Positions 55,264-63,981 of a stretch of DNA of 64,000 nt are shown one piece after another. The DNA is taken from contig NZ_JAHXMY010000002.1 in assembly GCF_023149035.1 (NCBI RefSeq), positions 372,001 to 436,000 on the forward strand, in the 5' to 3' direction. Within the stretch, counting starts at the first letter, position 1; the number at the start of each line of letters is the position of its first letter. Below the pieces are notes generated by a model. It ran no database searches. It was not told where the DNA came from and worked only from the letters and a program-made list of their open reading frames with translations. Position numbers and translations under genes: made by a program. The DNA comes from Microbacterium sp. EYE_78. Its GTDB lineage: Bacteria > Actinomycetota > Actinomycetes > Actinomycetales > Microbacteriaceae.

Positions 55264-56846
55264 TGGATCCCGCACTCGTCGACACCGGCACCGAGCCGGT
55301 CCGGAGCCTCGTCGTGTGGGTGCCCGACTGGCCGGTCGTCGCGCTCGCCCGCGAGGGGCTCGCCGAGGCCGAGGGGCCGATCGCCGTCTTCGCGAAGGGG
55401 ATGGTCTCCGCGACCTCGCCGGCCGCGCGCGCCGACGGGGTGCGCCGGGGGATGCGGCGCCGCGACGCGCAGGCGCAGTGTCCGCAGCTGCAGGTCGTCG
55501 ACGCCGACGAGGCGCGCGACCACCGCACGTTCGCGCCGCTCATCGCCCGACTCGAGGAGATCGCCCCCGGTGTGCAGCTGCGCGAGCCGGGGCTGTGCGC
55601 GCTGCGGGTGAAGGGGCCGGCCCGGTTCTACGGCGGCGAGGCGGGCGCGGCGACGGCGCTCACCGGCGCGCTCGCCGAACTCGGCCTGCACGACGTGCGT
55701 GCGGGTGTGGGCGACGGTCCGTTCACGGCGGAGCAGGCCGCCCGCACCACCGGCCCGGACGCGCCGATGCGGATCGTGCCGCCGGGCGCGGCGGCCGCGT
55801 TCCTCTCGCCCCTGCCGGTGACGGCGCTCGAGGACGAGGCGGTCGCGAGCCTGTTCGCACGACTCGGCATCCACACCCTCGGTCAGCTCGCCGCGCTGCC
55901 GCCCGCGCGACTCGTCGAACGCCTCGGCCCCCGCGGCGCGCGGCTGCACGCCCTCGCGTCGGGGCTCGATTCGCAGCCGGTGCAGCCGCGCACGCCGCCG
56001 CCCGAGCTCGAGCGCGAGGTCAGCTTCGAGCCGCCGCTCGAGATCGCAGATCAGGTGGCGTTCGGCATCCGGCTCGCGGCGGAGCAGTTCATCTCGGGGC
56101 TCGGCGCCGTCGACCTGGTCTGCACCGAGCTGCGCGTCGCGCTGACGGGCGACCGCGGCGACCACAGCGAGCGGGTGTGGCTGCATCCGGGCGCGTTCGA
56201 CGCTGCAGCCGTCGTCGACCGGGTGCGCTGGCAGCTCGCCGAGCGCGGGCTCCGGAGCGCGGTCGCGAAGGTGCGGATCGCGCCCGAGCGGGTGGACGCG
56301 GCATCCCATCACGTGAAAGGCCTGTTCGGCTCGGGGCCGGAGGAGCGCGTGCACTCGGCGCTCTCGCGCGTGCAGGCGATGCTCGGGCACACCGGCGTCG
56401 TCACCCCGCAGGTCGGCGGCGGCCGGTGGCTCGCCGAGCGGCAGGTGCTCGTGCCGTGGGGCGATCGTGCCGTGATCGCCGAGCGGGCGCGGCCGTGGCC
56501 GGGGAGCCTGCCCGACCCGCTGCCGGCGACCGTGTTCCCCGAGCCGGTGCCCGTCGCCGTCATCGACCGCGACGACGACATGGTCGCCGTCGACGGCCGC
56601 GGCGAGCTGACGGCCGAGCCGGTCGCGCTGATCCTCCCCGGAGCGCCGGACGCGTCGGGGGCGCGGAGGCCCCGGCATCCGCGTCGCATCGGGTCGTGGG
56701 CGGGACCGTGGCCCGTCATGGAGCGGGGGTGGGATGCCGCACGCGCCCGTCGCGCGCACCGGTTCCAGGTCGTCGACGAGGCCGAGACCGCGTGGCTGCT
56801 CGTGTGCGAAGAGGGCGTCTGGCATGCCGAGGGCAGGTACGACTGA
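55263..56846 (+). CDS. imuB: ImuB, inactive Y-family polymerase-like protein
   Basis: 527 residues related to Y-family polymerases: SLVVWVPDWPVVALAREG in place of the catalytic DxD start, LCALRVKGPARFYGGEAGA, and a C-terminal little-finger and tail domain. The acidic residues needed for catalysis are missing, as in ImuB proteins that serve as scaffolds linking DnaE2 to the sliding clamp. It overlaps both neighbours by one base (TGATG), so all three proteins are translated together. Confidence 0.9.
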   Translation: MDPALVDTGTEPVRSLVVWVPDWPVVALAREGLAEAEGPIAVFAKGMVSATSPAARADGVRRGMRRRDAQAQCPQLQVVDADEARDHRTFAPLIARLEEIAPGVQLREPGLCALRVKGPARFYGGEAGAATALTGALAELGLHDVRAGVGDGPFTAEQAARTTGPDAPMRIVPPGAAAAFLSPLPVTALEDEAVASLFARLGIHTLGQLAALPPARLVERLGPRGARLHALASGLDSQPVQPRTPPPELEREVSFEPPLEIADQVAFGIRLAAEQFISGLGAVDLVCTELRVALTGDRGDHSERVWLHPGAFDAAAVVDRVRWQLAERGLRSAVAKVRIAPERVDAASHHVKGLFGSGPEERVHSALSRVQAMLGHTGVVTPQVGGGRWLAERQVLVPWGDRAVIAERARPWPGSLPDPLPATVFPEPVPVAVIDRDDDMVAVDGRGELTAEPVALILPGAPDASGARRPRHPRRIGSWAGPWPVMERGWDAARARRAHRFQVVDEAETAWLLVCEEGVWHAEGRYD

Positions 56847-59800
56847 TGGGGTGGGGCAACAACCCGTCGGTCTCGTGGTCGGAGATGGAGCGGATCCTCA
56901 GCGATCGGCGCCGCCCCGACGGGGCACCTGCGGGCACCGACGGCGGCGACAGTCCGGCGTGGTCGCACAAGCGCGGCAAGTACCGCGCGCCCGAGATCGA
57001 ACGGCCGCTCGACGCCGTGCCGTACGCCGAGCTGCACGCGCACTCGTCGTTCTCGTTCCTCGACGGGGCGTCCTCGCCCGAGGACCTCGTCGAAGAGGCG
57101 GAGCGGCTCGGCCTGCACGCGCTCGCGATCACCGACCACGACGGGTTCTACGGCATCGTCCGGTTCGCCGAGGCGGCCGAGCACCTGCAGCTGCAGACCG
57201 TCTTCGGCGCGGAGCTGTCGCTGGGGCTGCCCGGTCCGCAGAACGGCGAGCCCGACCCGCACGGCAGTCATCTGCTCGTCCTCGCCCGCGGTGAGGAGGG
57301 GTATCACCGGCTCGCCGCCGCGATCACGCACGCGCAGCTGTCGGGCGGCGAGAAGGGGCGCCCGGTCTACGACCTGCACGACCTCGCCGATCGAGCGGGC
57401 GGGCACTGGCAGGTGCTGACCGGATGCCGCAAGGGCGCCGTCCGGCAGGCGCTCGCCGCCGACGGCCCGGCCGCCGCGGCGTACGAGCTCGACCGGCTCA
57501 TCGACCTGTTCGGGCCCGAGCGGGTCGACGTCGAGCTCATCGACCAGGGGGCGCCGACCGACTCGCGTGACAACGACGTGCTCGCCGCGCTCGCCGCCGA
57601 GCGAGGCCTGCCGGTCGTCGCATCGAACAACGTGCACTACGCCGTGCCCGAGAAGGTGCACCTCGCGGCGGCGGTCGCGGCGGTGCGGGCGAACCGCGGG
57701 CTCGACGAGCTCGACGGGTGGCTGCCGTCGCACGCGAGCGCCCACCTGCGGTCGGGCGCCGAGATGGCGCGGCGGTTCCGGCGGTACCCGGGCGCGGTCG
57801 AGCGCACGGTCGAGCTCGCCGATGCGCTCGCGTTCCCGCTGCGGCGCGCGAAGCCCGCGCTGCCGAAGATGCAGGTGCCCGAGGGGCACACGCCGATGAC
57901 GTGGCTGCGGCACCTCGTGTGGGAGGCAGTGCCCCGCAAGTACCCGGATGCCACCGACGCGAACCGTGCGCGCATCGAGAAGGAGCTCGGGGTCATCGAG
58001 CAGAAGGACTTCCCGGGGTACTTCCTCATCGTGCACGGCATTGTGCAGGAGGCGCGGCGCCGCGGCATCCTGTGTCAGGGACGCGGATCCGCCGCGAACA
58101 GTGCCGTCTGCTACCTGCTCGACATTACCGCGATCGACTCGATCTTCTACGATCTGCCGTTCGAGCGGTTCCTGTCGGCGCTGCGCGACGAGGAGCCCGA
58201 CATCGACGTCGACTTCGACTCGGACCGGCGCGAGGAGATCATCCAGTGGGTCTACGAGACGTACGGGCGCGAGCGGGCGGCGCAGGTCGCGAACGTCATC
58301 CAGTACCGGCCGAAGAACGCCGTCCGCGACATGGCGAAGGCGCTCGGGCACTCGCCGGGGCAGCAGGATGCCTGGTCGAAGCAGGTCGAGCGCTGGGGTG
58401 CCGTGCTCGACACCCCGCCCGACCACGACATCCCGGAGCGGGTGGTCGAGTACGCGGGTGAGCTGCTGAAGGCGCCCCGGCACCTCGGCATCCACTCCGG
58501 CGGCATGGTGCTGACGGACCGTCCGGTCGGCGAGGTCGTGCCGATCGAGCACGCGCGCATGGAGGACCGCACCGTCATCCAGTGGGACAAGGACGACGCC
58601 GCGTGGATGGGGCTCGTGAAGTTCGACCTGCTGGGACTCGGGATGCTCGCCGCCTTGCAGTACTGCTTCGACATGATCGCGGCGGCGACGGGGGAGCAGT
58701 GGTCGCTCGACACGATGCCGAAGGAGGAGGCCGCGGTCTACGACATGCTGTGCCGGGCCGATTCGATCGGGGTGTTCCAGGTCGAGTCCCGCGCGCAGAT
58801 GGGCCTGTTGCCCCGCCTGCAGCCGCGGAAGTTCTACGACCTCGTGGTCGAGATCGCCCTCATCCGTCCGGGGCCGATCCAGGGTGGGGCGGTGCACCCG
58901 TTCGTGCGGCGCAAGCTCCGCGAGGAGCCCATCACCTACGCGCACCCGAAGCTCGAGCCGGTGCTGGAGCGGACGCTCGGCATCCCGGTGTTCCAGGAGC
59001 AGCTCATGCAGATGGGCATGGCCGTCGGGGACCTGTCGGGAGAGGATGCCGACCTGCTGCGCCGCGCAATGGGGTCCAAGCGCGGCATCGAGCGGATCGA
59101 CTCGCTGAAGAAGAAGCTGTACGAGGGGATGGCGCGCAATAACCTGACCGGCAAAGCCGCCGACGACATCTACGTGAAGATCCAGGCGTTCGCGAACTTC
59201 GGCTTCGCCGAGAGCCACTCGCTGTCGTTCGGGCTGCTCGTGTACGCGTCGTCGTGGCTGAAGCTGCACTATCCGGCGGCGTTCCTCGCGGCGCTGCTGC
59301 GCGCGCAGCCGATGGGGTTCTACTCGCCCGCGACCCTCACCGCCGACGCGCGGCGGCACGGGGTCGAGGTACGCCGGCCGGACCTGCACGCCTCGGGAGT
59401 GGACGCGGGGCTCGAGCCGGTGTCGGTTCGGGCGTCGGTTCGCGAGGAGATGGGGGTTCCCGAGGAGGGTTTCCGAGGTTTCGCTCCTCGGGAAGCGTCA
59501 TCTCCTCGGTTCTCGACGGGGGCGGATGCCGGGGGTCCCGGTTCGGGCGATGCCTCCGAGGCAGCGCACCGCCGCGCGCCGACGGGCCGGGACTCGTGCG
59601 CCGACCGCATCCAGCCGCCTGTGCCGGAGTTCGATCGGTCGCTGCCGGACGAGTCCGCGGCGCACCGGCGCGACGGACACTTCGCGGTGCGGCTGGGGCT
59701 TGCCTCGATCACGGGCATCGGGGTGCCGTTGGCGACGAAGATCGTGGCGGAGCGGGAGGCATCCGGTCCGTATCGGGACCTGCGCGACCTCGTGCGAAGG

Positions 59801-60385
59801 ACGGGCGCGACGGCGGCGCAGCTGGAGGCGCTCGCGACGGCGGGCGCGTTCGAGTGCCTCGGGATCACGCGGCGCGAGGGTATCTGGCTGGCGGGGGATG
59901 CCGCGCAGGACCGGCAGGAGTTCCTCGCGGGGTCGCTGGTGTCGGTGCAGCCGCCGCTGTTCCCCGACCAGTCGAGCTACGACGTGCTCGCCGCGGACCT
60001 GTGGGCGACGGGGGTGTCCGCCGACGATCATCCGCTGACGCACTACCGGTCGCAGCTCGATGCGCGCGGGGTGATCACCTCACGCGGGATGCGCGAGCAC
60101 GAGGTCGGGCGGCGCATCGAGGTCGCAGGTCTGGTGACGCATCGGCAGCGGCCGGCGACGGCATCCGGGATCACGTTCCTCAACCTCGAGGACGAGCACG
60201 GCGTCATGAACGTCATCTGCTCGGTCGGGGTGTGGAACAGGTACCGCCGCATCCTGCGCGACAGTCCCGCCCTGATCGCTCGCGGCATGCTGGAGCGGTC
60301 CCCGGAGGGTGTGACGAACCTCGTCGCCGACGGGTTCGACGACCTGCGGGTCGGGGTGCAGCACCGGTCGCGGGACTTCCGATGA
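56846..60385 (+). CDS. dnaE2: Error-prone DNA polymerase DnaE2 (ImuC)
   Basis: 1179-residue C-family polymerase of the SOS mutasome. A PHP domain begins with YAELHAHSSFSFLDGASS; catalytic aspartates are in PDIDVDFDSDRREEII; GRGSAANSAVCYLL and FAESHSLSF are typical DnaE2; an OB fold ends the protein. Between about residues 853 and 941, a Ser/Arg/Gly-rich linker that is longer than I expect carries a nested inverted repeat in DNA. An apparent extension of this frame upstream across imuB is a shadow. Confidence 0.94.
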   Translation: MGWGNNPSVSWSEMERILSDRRRPDGAPAGTDGGDSPAWSHKRGKYRAPEIERPLDAVPYAELHAHSSFSFLDGASSPEDLVEEAERLGLHALAITDHDGFYGIVRFAEAAEHLQLQTVFGAELSLGLPGPQNGEPDPHGSHLLVLARGEEGYHRLAAAITHAQLSGGEKGRPVYDLHDLADRAGGHWQVLTGCRKGAVRQALAADGPAAAAYELDRLIDLFGPERVDVELIDQGAPTDSRDNDVLAALAAERGLPVVASNNVHYAVPEKVHLAAAVAAVRANRGLDELDGWLPSHASAHLRSGAEMARRFRRYPGAVERTVELADALAFPLRRAKPALPKMQVPEGHTPMTWLRHLVWEAVPRKYPDATDANRARIEKELGVIEQKDFPGYFLIVHGIVQEARRRGILCQGRGSAANSAVCYLLDITAIDSIFYDLPFERFLSALRDEEPDIDVDFDSDRREEIIQWVYETYGRERAAQVANVIQYRPKNAVRDMAKALGHSPGQQDAWSKQVERWGAVLDTPPDHDIPERVVEYAGELLKAPRHLGIHSGGMVLTDRPVGEVVPIEHARMEDRTVIQWDKDDAAWMGLVKFDLLGLGMLAALQYCFDMIAAATGEQWSLDTMPKEEAAVYDMLCRADSIGVFQVESRAQMGLLPRLQPRKFYDLVVEIALIRPGPIQGGAVHPFVRRKLREEPITYAHPKLEPVLERTLGIPVFQEQLMQMGMAVGDLSGEDADLLRRAMGSKRGIERIDSLKKKLYEGMARNNLTGKAADDIYVKIQAFANFGFAESHSLSFGLLVYASSWLKLHYPAAFLAALLRAQPMGFYSPATLTADARRHGVEVRRPDLHASGVDAGLEPVSVRASVREEMGVPEEGFRGFAPREASSPRFSTGADAGGPGSGDASEAAHRRAPTGRDSCADRIQPPVPEFDRSLPDESAAHRRDGHFAVRLGLASITGIGVPLATKIVAEREASGPYRDLRDLVRRTGATAAQLEALATAGAFECLGITRREGIWLAGDAAQDRQEFLAGSLVSVQPPLFPDQSSYDVLAADLWATGVSADDHPLTHYRSQLDARGVITSRGMREHEVGRRIEVAGLVTHRQRPATASGITFLNLEDEHGVMNVICSVGVWNRYRRILRDSPALIARGMLERSPEGVTNLVADGFDDLRVGVQHRSRDFR
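59443..59508. repeat. Nested inverted repeat within dnaE2
   Basis: Outer arms CGAGGAGATG (59443-59452) and CATCTCCTCG (59499-59508) and inner arms TTCCCGAGGAG (59457-59467) and CTCCTCGGGAA (59484-59494) are perfect complements, separated by symmetric 4-nt internal loops. It encodes residues about 866-888 of DnaE2. Confidence 0.9.
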
Positions 60386-60391
60386 ACGCGG

Positions 60392-60796
60392 TCAGCCGAC
60401 GCCGCGCAGCGGGACGAGACCGCGATTCGTGCGGATGTCACGGTAGTTCCACTGCTTCTCCCGCGCCTCGCCCAGCCAGCGCCGCACCGCGTCGTCGTCG
60501 ATCTGCTCGGGCGCCGTGTAGCGGACCTCGGCCGCCTCGAAGCTGCCCTCGGGAGACAGGCCTGGCTCGTCGAAGGCGCGGCCGCTCCAGAACATCAGCC
60601 GCACCGACGCCGTGAGGCGGTCGTACCCGACGACGGGGTTGCCGTCGAAGAACCACACCGGGTGCGCGTGCCACACCTTGCGGTCGGCGTCGGGCAGGCC
60701 CTCGTCGATGAGGCTCAGCAGGATGTCGCAGATCGGTCGCGCCTCGGCATCGAGGCGGTCGTGATACGCGCGGATGTCGGCGGGAACGTCGCTCAT
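60392..60796 (-). CDS. DUF1801 protein
   Basis: 134 residues of the DUF1801 (YdhG/iron-chaperone-like) fold, recognised from LPDADRKVWHAHPVWFFDGNPVVGYDRL and VRLMFWSGRAFD. Members bind small ligands or iron-sulfur partners in some species, but the role is not known here. It lies 6 bp from the dnaE2 stop in the opposite direction. The 228-bp gap upstream (60797-61024) holds repeat elements and no gene. Confidence 0.85.
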   Translation of the reverse strand: MSDVPADIRAYHDRLDAEARPICDILLSLIDEGLPDADRKVWHAHPVWFFDGNPVVGYDRLTASVRLMFWSGRAFDEPGLSPEGSFEAAEVRYTAPEQIDDDAVRRWLGEAREKQWNYRDIRTNRGLVPLRGVG

Positions 60797-60843
60797 GCGG
60801 GCGATCGTAGGGCAGCCCGCCGCGCCGCGTCATCGCCCGTCGC

Positions 60844-60925
60844 GCCGAATCACCATTCGCGTGCCGAATCACCACCGAGTTCCGTGGAATCGAATGGTGA
60901 TTCGGCAGCACGATGGTGATTCGGC
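60844..60925. repeat. Double inverted repeat of a GCCGAATCACC core, right flank of the mutasome
   Basis: GCCGAATCACCATTCG (60844-60859) is exactly complementary to 60891-60906; a second copy, GCCGAATCACC (60863-60873), is complementary to 60915-60925. Two direct copies are thus followed by two inverted copies. Confidence 0.9.
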
Positions 60926-60929
60926 GAGG

Positions 60930-61010
60930 AGAGCCGACGCGCCCGCCCGCCCGCCTCAGCACGCCGCCTGAGCCCAGAGCCGACGCGCCCGCCCGCCCGC
61001 CTCAGCACGC
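60930..61010. repeat. 35-bp direct repeat, two copies
   Basis: The 35 bp at 60930-60964 recur exactly at 60976-61010. The units are Pro/Ala-codon-like CGCCCGCCCG tracts followed by CTCAGCACGC; a partial third copy follows at about 61016-61027 at the end of the PepSY gene. Confidence 0.9.
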
Positions 61011-61024
61011 AGCCCCCGCCCGCC

Positions 61025-62440
61025 TCAGCCCGCCGCAGCCGCCCCCGCGCGCCGGCGCTGCACCGCGTCGACGACCACATCGACCACGACGAACGCGGCG
61101 AGCGTCCATCCGACGAGGGGCAGCGCGAGACCGAGCAGCACTCCGCCCGCGACGACGGCGGCGACGCCCCACCACGGCGCGCCGTCGAGGACGCCCCGGC
61201 GCGGCGGCATCCCGACCCGAGCGGTCTTCGTCGGGCGGCGCCGCACCCACATCGCGTAGCCGAGCACGACCATGCCGGCGATGCCGACGGCGAGCAGGAA
61301 CATGACGACCTGGTTCGCGAGGCCGAACATCGTGCCCATGTGGATCGAGACGCCCCACGTCGCGAGCTTCGCCGGCAGCGAGAAGTCCGCGAAGTCCACC
61401 CGGTCGACGGGCTCGAGCGAGTCGCCGTCGGCGGCCACCGCGTCGGCGTGCGTGGGCGACCCCCGGTCGATCTCCTGCACGACCCACGCGACCCCCGGCT
61501 CGGACGGCGGCGTGATCTGGATGAGCCCCGTGTCGATGTTCACGCTCTGCGCCACCGCGAGGACGTCGTCGAACGTGCCCGGCTCGACCTCGAGGGCAGC
61601 GGATGCCGCGCCGTGCCCGGCGTGCGCGTCGCCGCCGCCCGTGTCGCCGCTGAGGCTCGTCGAGACGGCGGGCGTCGTCCAGTCGAGCGCCGCACGCAGG
61701 TTCGACACGTGCTGCCCGCCGTAGGTCGACCACGTGATGCCGGTCGCCGACAGGAACACCGCGCCGAGCGCGACCCAGATGCCGACGGAGGTGTGCCAGC
61801 TGAAGACGCGGCGGTAGCCCGTGTACCTCCGCGACGGGCGGACGAAGTCCTTCTTCGTGCGCGCCGTGCGGATGCGGATGATCCAGAGCGCCACGCCCGC
61901 GACGACGACGACCCCGAGCCACGACGCGGCGAGCTCGCTGTAGAGGCGGCCGGGCTCGCCGAGCCCGAGGTTGCGGTGCAGCGTGCTGATGGCGGTGCGC
62001 AGCGGCAGCGATCCGCTCGTGCCGTAGACGGTCTCGTCGCCGCGGACCTCGCCGGTGCCGGGGTCGATGAACACGGCGCGCGACTCGCTCGCGCCGAGGC
62101 CGTCCTGCGCGAACATCACGCGCGTGGTGTCGCCCGGCGCGGGGGCGGGGCGCACCGCTGAGAGGGTCGCGTCGCCGGCGACGTGCGCCTCGGCGATCTC
62201 GACCTGCTCGCCGAGCGTGAGCTGCGTGTCGGTCGCCGGCGCGTGCAGCTGCCGCGCGTAGACGGCCTGCTCGATCGTCGGCGCGATGGCGTAGAGGGCG
62301 CCGCTGAGCGCGGCGACGAGGATGAACGGCCCGACGAGGATGCCGGCGTAGAAGTGCAGACGCACGAGGAACGCCCCGAACCAGCCGGGTCGTCGTGCGG
62401 GTCGAGGGGGAGCGGGAGGGGAGGACAGAGTGGCGGTCAT
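61025..62440 (-). CDS. PepSY-associated membrane protein
   Basis: 471 residues with four main membrane helices (LHFYAGILVGPFILVAALSGALY, LGVVVVAGVALWIIRI, TSVGIWVALGAVFLSATGITW, VVMFLLAVGIAGMVVLGYAMW) and outer PepSY domains, one with TRVMFAQDGLGASESRAVFIDPGTGEV. Conserved His residues occur in helices (RLHFYAG, ISTLHRNLGLG, FSWHTSVG, SIHMGTMFG) as in iron-uptake or ferric-reductase-like PepSY_TM proteins. A His-rich AHAGHG loop is present. It follows a His-rich membrane protein gene, a paralogue of the gene before YcnI. Confidence 0.88.
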   Translation of the reverse strand: MTATLSSPPAPPRPARRPGWFGAFLVRLHFYAGILVGPFILVAALSGALYAIAPTIEQAVYARQLHAPATDTQLTLGEQVEIAEAHVAGDATLSAVRPAPAPGDTTRVMFAQDGLGASESRAVFIDPGTGEVRGDETVYGTSGSLPLRTAISTLHRNLGLGEPGRLYSELAASWLGVVVVAGVALWIIRIRTARTKKDFVRPSRRYTGYRRVFSWHTSVGIWVALGAVFLSATGITWSTYGGQHVSNLRAALDWTTPAVSTSLSGDTGGGDAHAGHGAASAALEVEPGTFDDVLAVAQSVNIDTGLIQITPPSEPGVAWVVQEIDRGSPTHADAVAADGDSLEPVDRVDFADFSLPAKLATWGVSIHMGTMFGLANQVVMFLLAVGIAGMVVLGYAMWVRRRPTKTARVGMPPRRGVLDGAPWWGVAAVVAGGVLLGLALPLVGWTLAAFVVVDVVVDAVQRRRAGAAAAG

Positions 62441-62542
62441 GATCGCTTTCAAGAGGAGGGGATGCGGCGGATGCGCGCGCCGAGGGTGACGGCGCGCGGC
62501 GCGCCGAGGCATCCCTCATCGGGAGCGAAGCGTCGGCGCGCG

Positions 62543-63139
62543 TCAGATCGTGAGCGCGCGCGGGGGAGCGCGGCCGGCGGCGACCCGGAGGACGACCGAG
62601 CGCAGCACGGGAGCGGCGGCCGAGACCGACGGCAGCACCGGTCGGTCGAGTGCGCCGAGCGCGAGGACGGCGGCGAGGATGCGGCGGCGCGCCCAGCGGG
62701 CGACGTCCGCGGCGATCGCGAGCAGGCGCCGCGCGGCGTGCTCGCCGCGGTGCACCGCGATGACGGTGACGAGCGCGGCGAGGCCGTGCATCGCCCACAT
62801 GAGCGGGTCGGCGCCGATGGCCACCGTGGTGGCCCCGGCATCCATCGGCAGGTGCATGTGGTGCACGTGGGTGAGGCCGGAGGGCGTCACCGCGCCGACG
62901 ACGAAGAGCGTGTGGAACAGCAGCTGGCTGAGCGTCACCGCAAGCGCGAGCCGCACGAGCGAGAGGCGGCGCCCGGTGAGGGCGGTGCAGACGAAGACCG
63001 AGAGGACGAGCGGCACGGCGATGCCGAGCCAGCCGGGCACGTCCCCGCCCGCGGCGACGTGCGACAGCAACGCGGCGAAGGTGGCGACGGATGCCGCGAT
63101 CCCACCGCGCACGACGCGGGAGAGACGGGACGGACGCAC
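62543..63139 (-). CDS. His-rich polytopic membrane protein upstream of PepSY gene (paralogue of 1177..1821)
   Basis: 198 residues starting at GTG, with four to five hydrophobic helices and a loop THVHHMHLP followed by MHGLAALVTVIAVHRGEH. The match to the 1177..1821 protein runs through the whole length, including the proline-rich end. CACAAT lies 6 nt before the GTG on the minus strand, so it is probably leaderless. The PepSY gene follows after a gap of 102 bp. A role in copper or iron handling is inferred from His clusters and neighbours only. Confidence 0.72.
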   Translation of the reverse strand: MRPSRLSRVVRGGIAASVATFAALLSHVAAGGDVPGWLGIAVPLVLSVFVCTALTGRRLSLVRLALAVTLSQLLFHTLFVVGAVTPSGLTHVHHMHLPMDAGATTVAIGADPLMWAMHGLAALVTVIAVHRGEHAARRLLAIAADVARWARRRILAAVLALGALDRPVLPSVSAAAPVLRSVVLRVAAGRAPPRALTI

Positions 63140-63241
63140 AGATCCATTGTGGCAGGAGCGTTCCGCGGCGGAGCGCAACCCCTGGGCCGAAACCGGCCGG
63201 CGCACGTAGCGTGAGGCCAAGATCGACGCTCGGAGGACACC

Positions 63242-63526
63242 ATGACGAACTACGCGCAGCGCAATGCCGCGGTCCAGCGCAAGCAGATGGGGTCTGGCGC
63301 GTTCGTCGGCATCATCATGAGCCTGGTGTTCCTGGTGGTCGCCGCGGGCTTCGCGATCCTCGGGGTGCTGTTCATCACGATTCCGATGCCGGTGGTCGTG
63401 CTCGGCGTGCTGCTGCTGCTCGGCGCCGTCGTCACGGCGCTCGTCAGCGTCGGATGCATCGCCGAGTCGGTGCGCGCGCTCATCCGTCCCGCGAAGGCGA
63501 TGGACCGGGTCGAAGCGCTGCGCTGA
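63242..63526 (+). CDS. Small two-helix membrane protein
   Basis: 94 residues with two hydrophobic helices (FVGIIMSLVFLVVAAGFAILGVLF and VVVLGVLLLLGAVVTALVSVGCIA) flanked by basic ends. GGAGGACACC precedes the ATG; TAGCGT near 63208 is a possible -10. No family is recognised. Confidence 0.72.
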   Translation: MTNYAQRNAAVQRKQMGSGAFVGIIMSLVFLVVAAGFAILGVLFITIPMPVVVLGVLLLLGAVVTALVSVGCIAESVRALIRPAKAMDRVEALR

Positions 63527-63566
63527 GTCGCACCCCGCTCCCGTGCCGTGCTGACATGATGGCGGC

Positions 63567-63917
63567 ATGGTGGGGGAGATCGTCAGCGCAGTCGCAGAGG
63601 TGTTCGGTGCGGTGCTCTCGTCGGCGGGCGGTCCGCGGCGGGTGTTCTGCCGCAGCCGACTCGTCGACGGTCAGGGCGAAGGGCTGACGCTCGGCGAGGA
63701 GGTCGGCGGCGAGGCGACCGTCTCGGTGCGCCGCATCACGCTGGGCGACGTGCGGCTGAGGGGTGTCGTCGTCGGCGCGCTGCCGTTGCGTATGTCGTAT
63801 CTCGACGAGATTGATCAGCGCGCCGAGGTCTTCCGGATCGAGTGGGACGGCGGCGTGGGCGAGTGGACGCTGCCCGCGGTCCGCGCTCGCACCGTGCTGC
63901 GGTGGATCGGCGCCTGA
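63567..63917 (+). CDS. Hypothetical protein
   Basis: 116 residues, not recognised. It is soluble-looking with beta-type strands (GEATVSVRRITLGDVRLRGVVVGAL, VFRIEWDGGVGEWTLPAVRA) and no membrane segment apart from a weak N-terminal hydrophobic helix. It starts 40 bp after the small membrane gene and is followed by a terminator, so both may share a transcript. Confidence 0.62.
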   Translation: MVGEIVSAVAEVFGAVLSSAGGPRRVFCRSRLVDGQGEGLTLGEEVGGEATVSVRRITLGDVRLRGVVVGALPLRMSYLDEIDQRAEVFRIEWDGGVGEWTLPAVRARTVLRWIGA

Positions 63918-63935
63918 GGACGCACGCTGAACGCA

Positions 63936-63969
63936 CGAGAGCCCCGGACCTCACGGCCCGGGGCTCTCG
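63936..63969. terminator. Hairpin terminator between convergent genes
   Basis: CGAGAGCCCCGG (63936-63947) and CCGGGGCTCTCG (63958-63969) form a perfect 12-bp stem around a 10-nt loop. There is no long T-run; it sits between two convergent gene ends and can act in both directions. Confidence 0.8.
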
Positions 63970-63981
63970 ATGTGTGCGGCG

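Noticed and set aside
55316..56845. Upstream extension of the dnaE2 frame by 510 codons
   Set aside because: It lies wholly inside imuB in another frame; the DnaE2 N-terminus starts at the TGATG junction at 56846.
56309..59389. Minus-strand open frame of 1026 codons opposite imuB and dnaE2
   Set aside because: Shadow frame; Arg/Asp/Leu-biased, no motif, overlaps the clear DnaE2 catalytic core.
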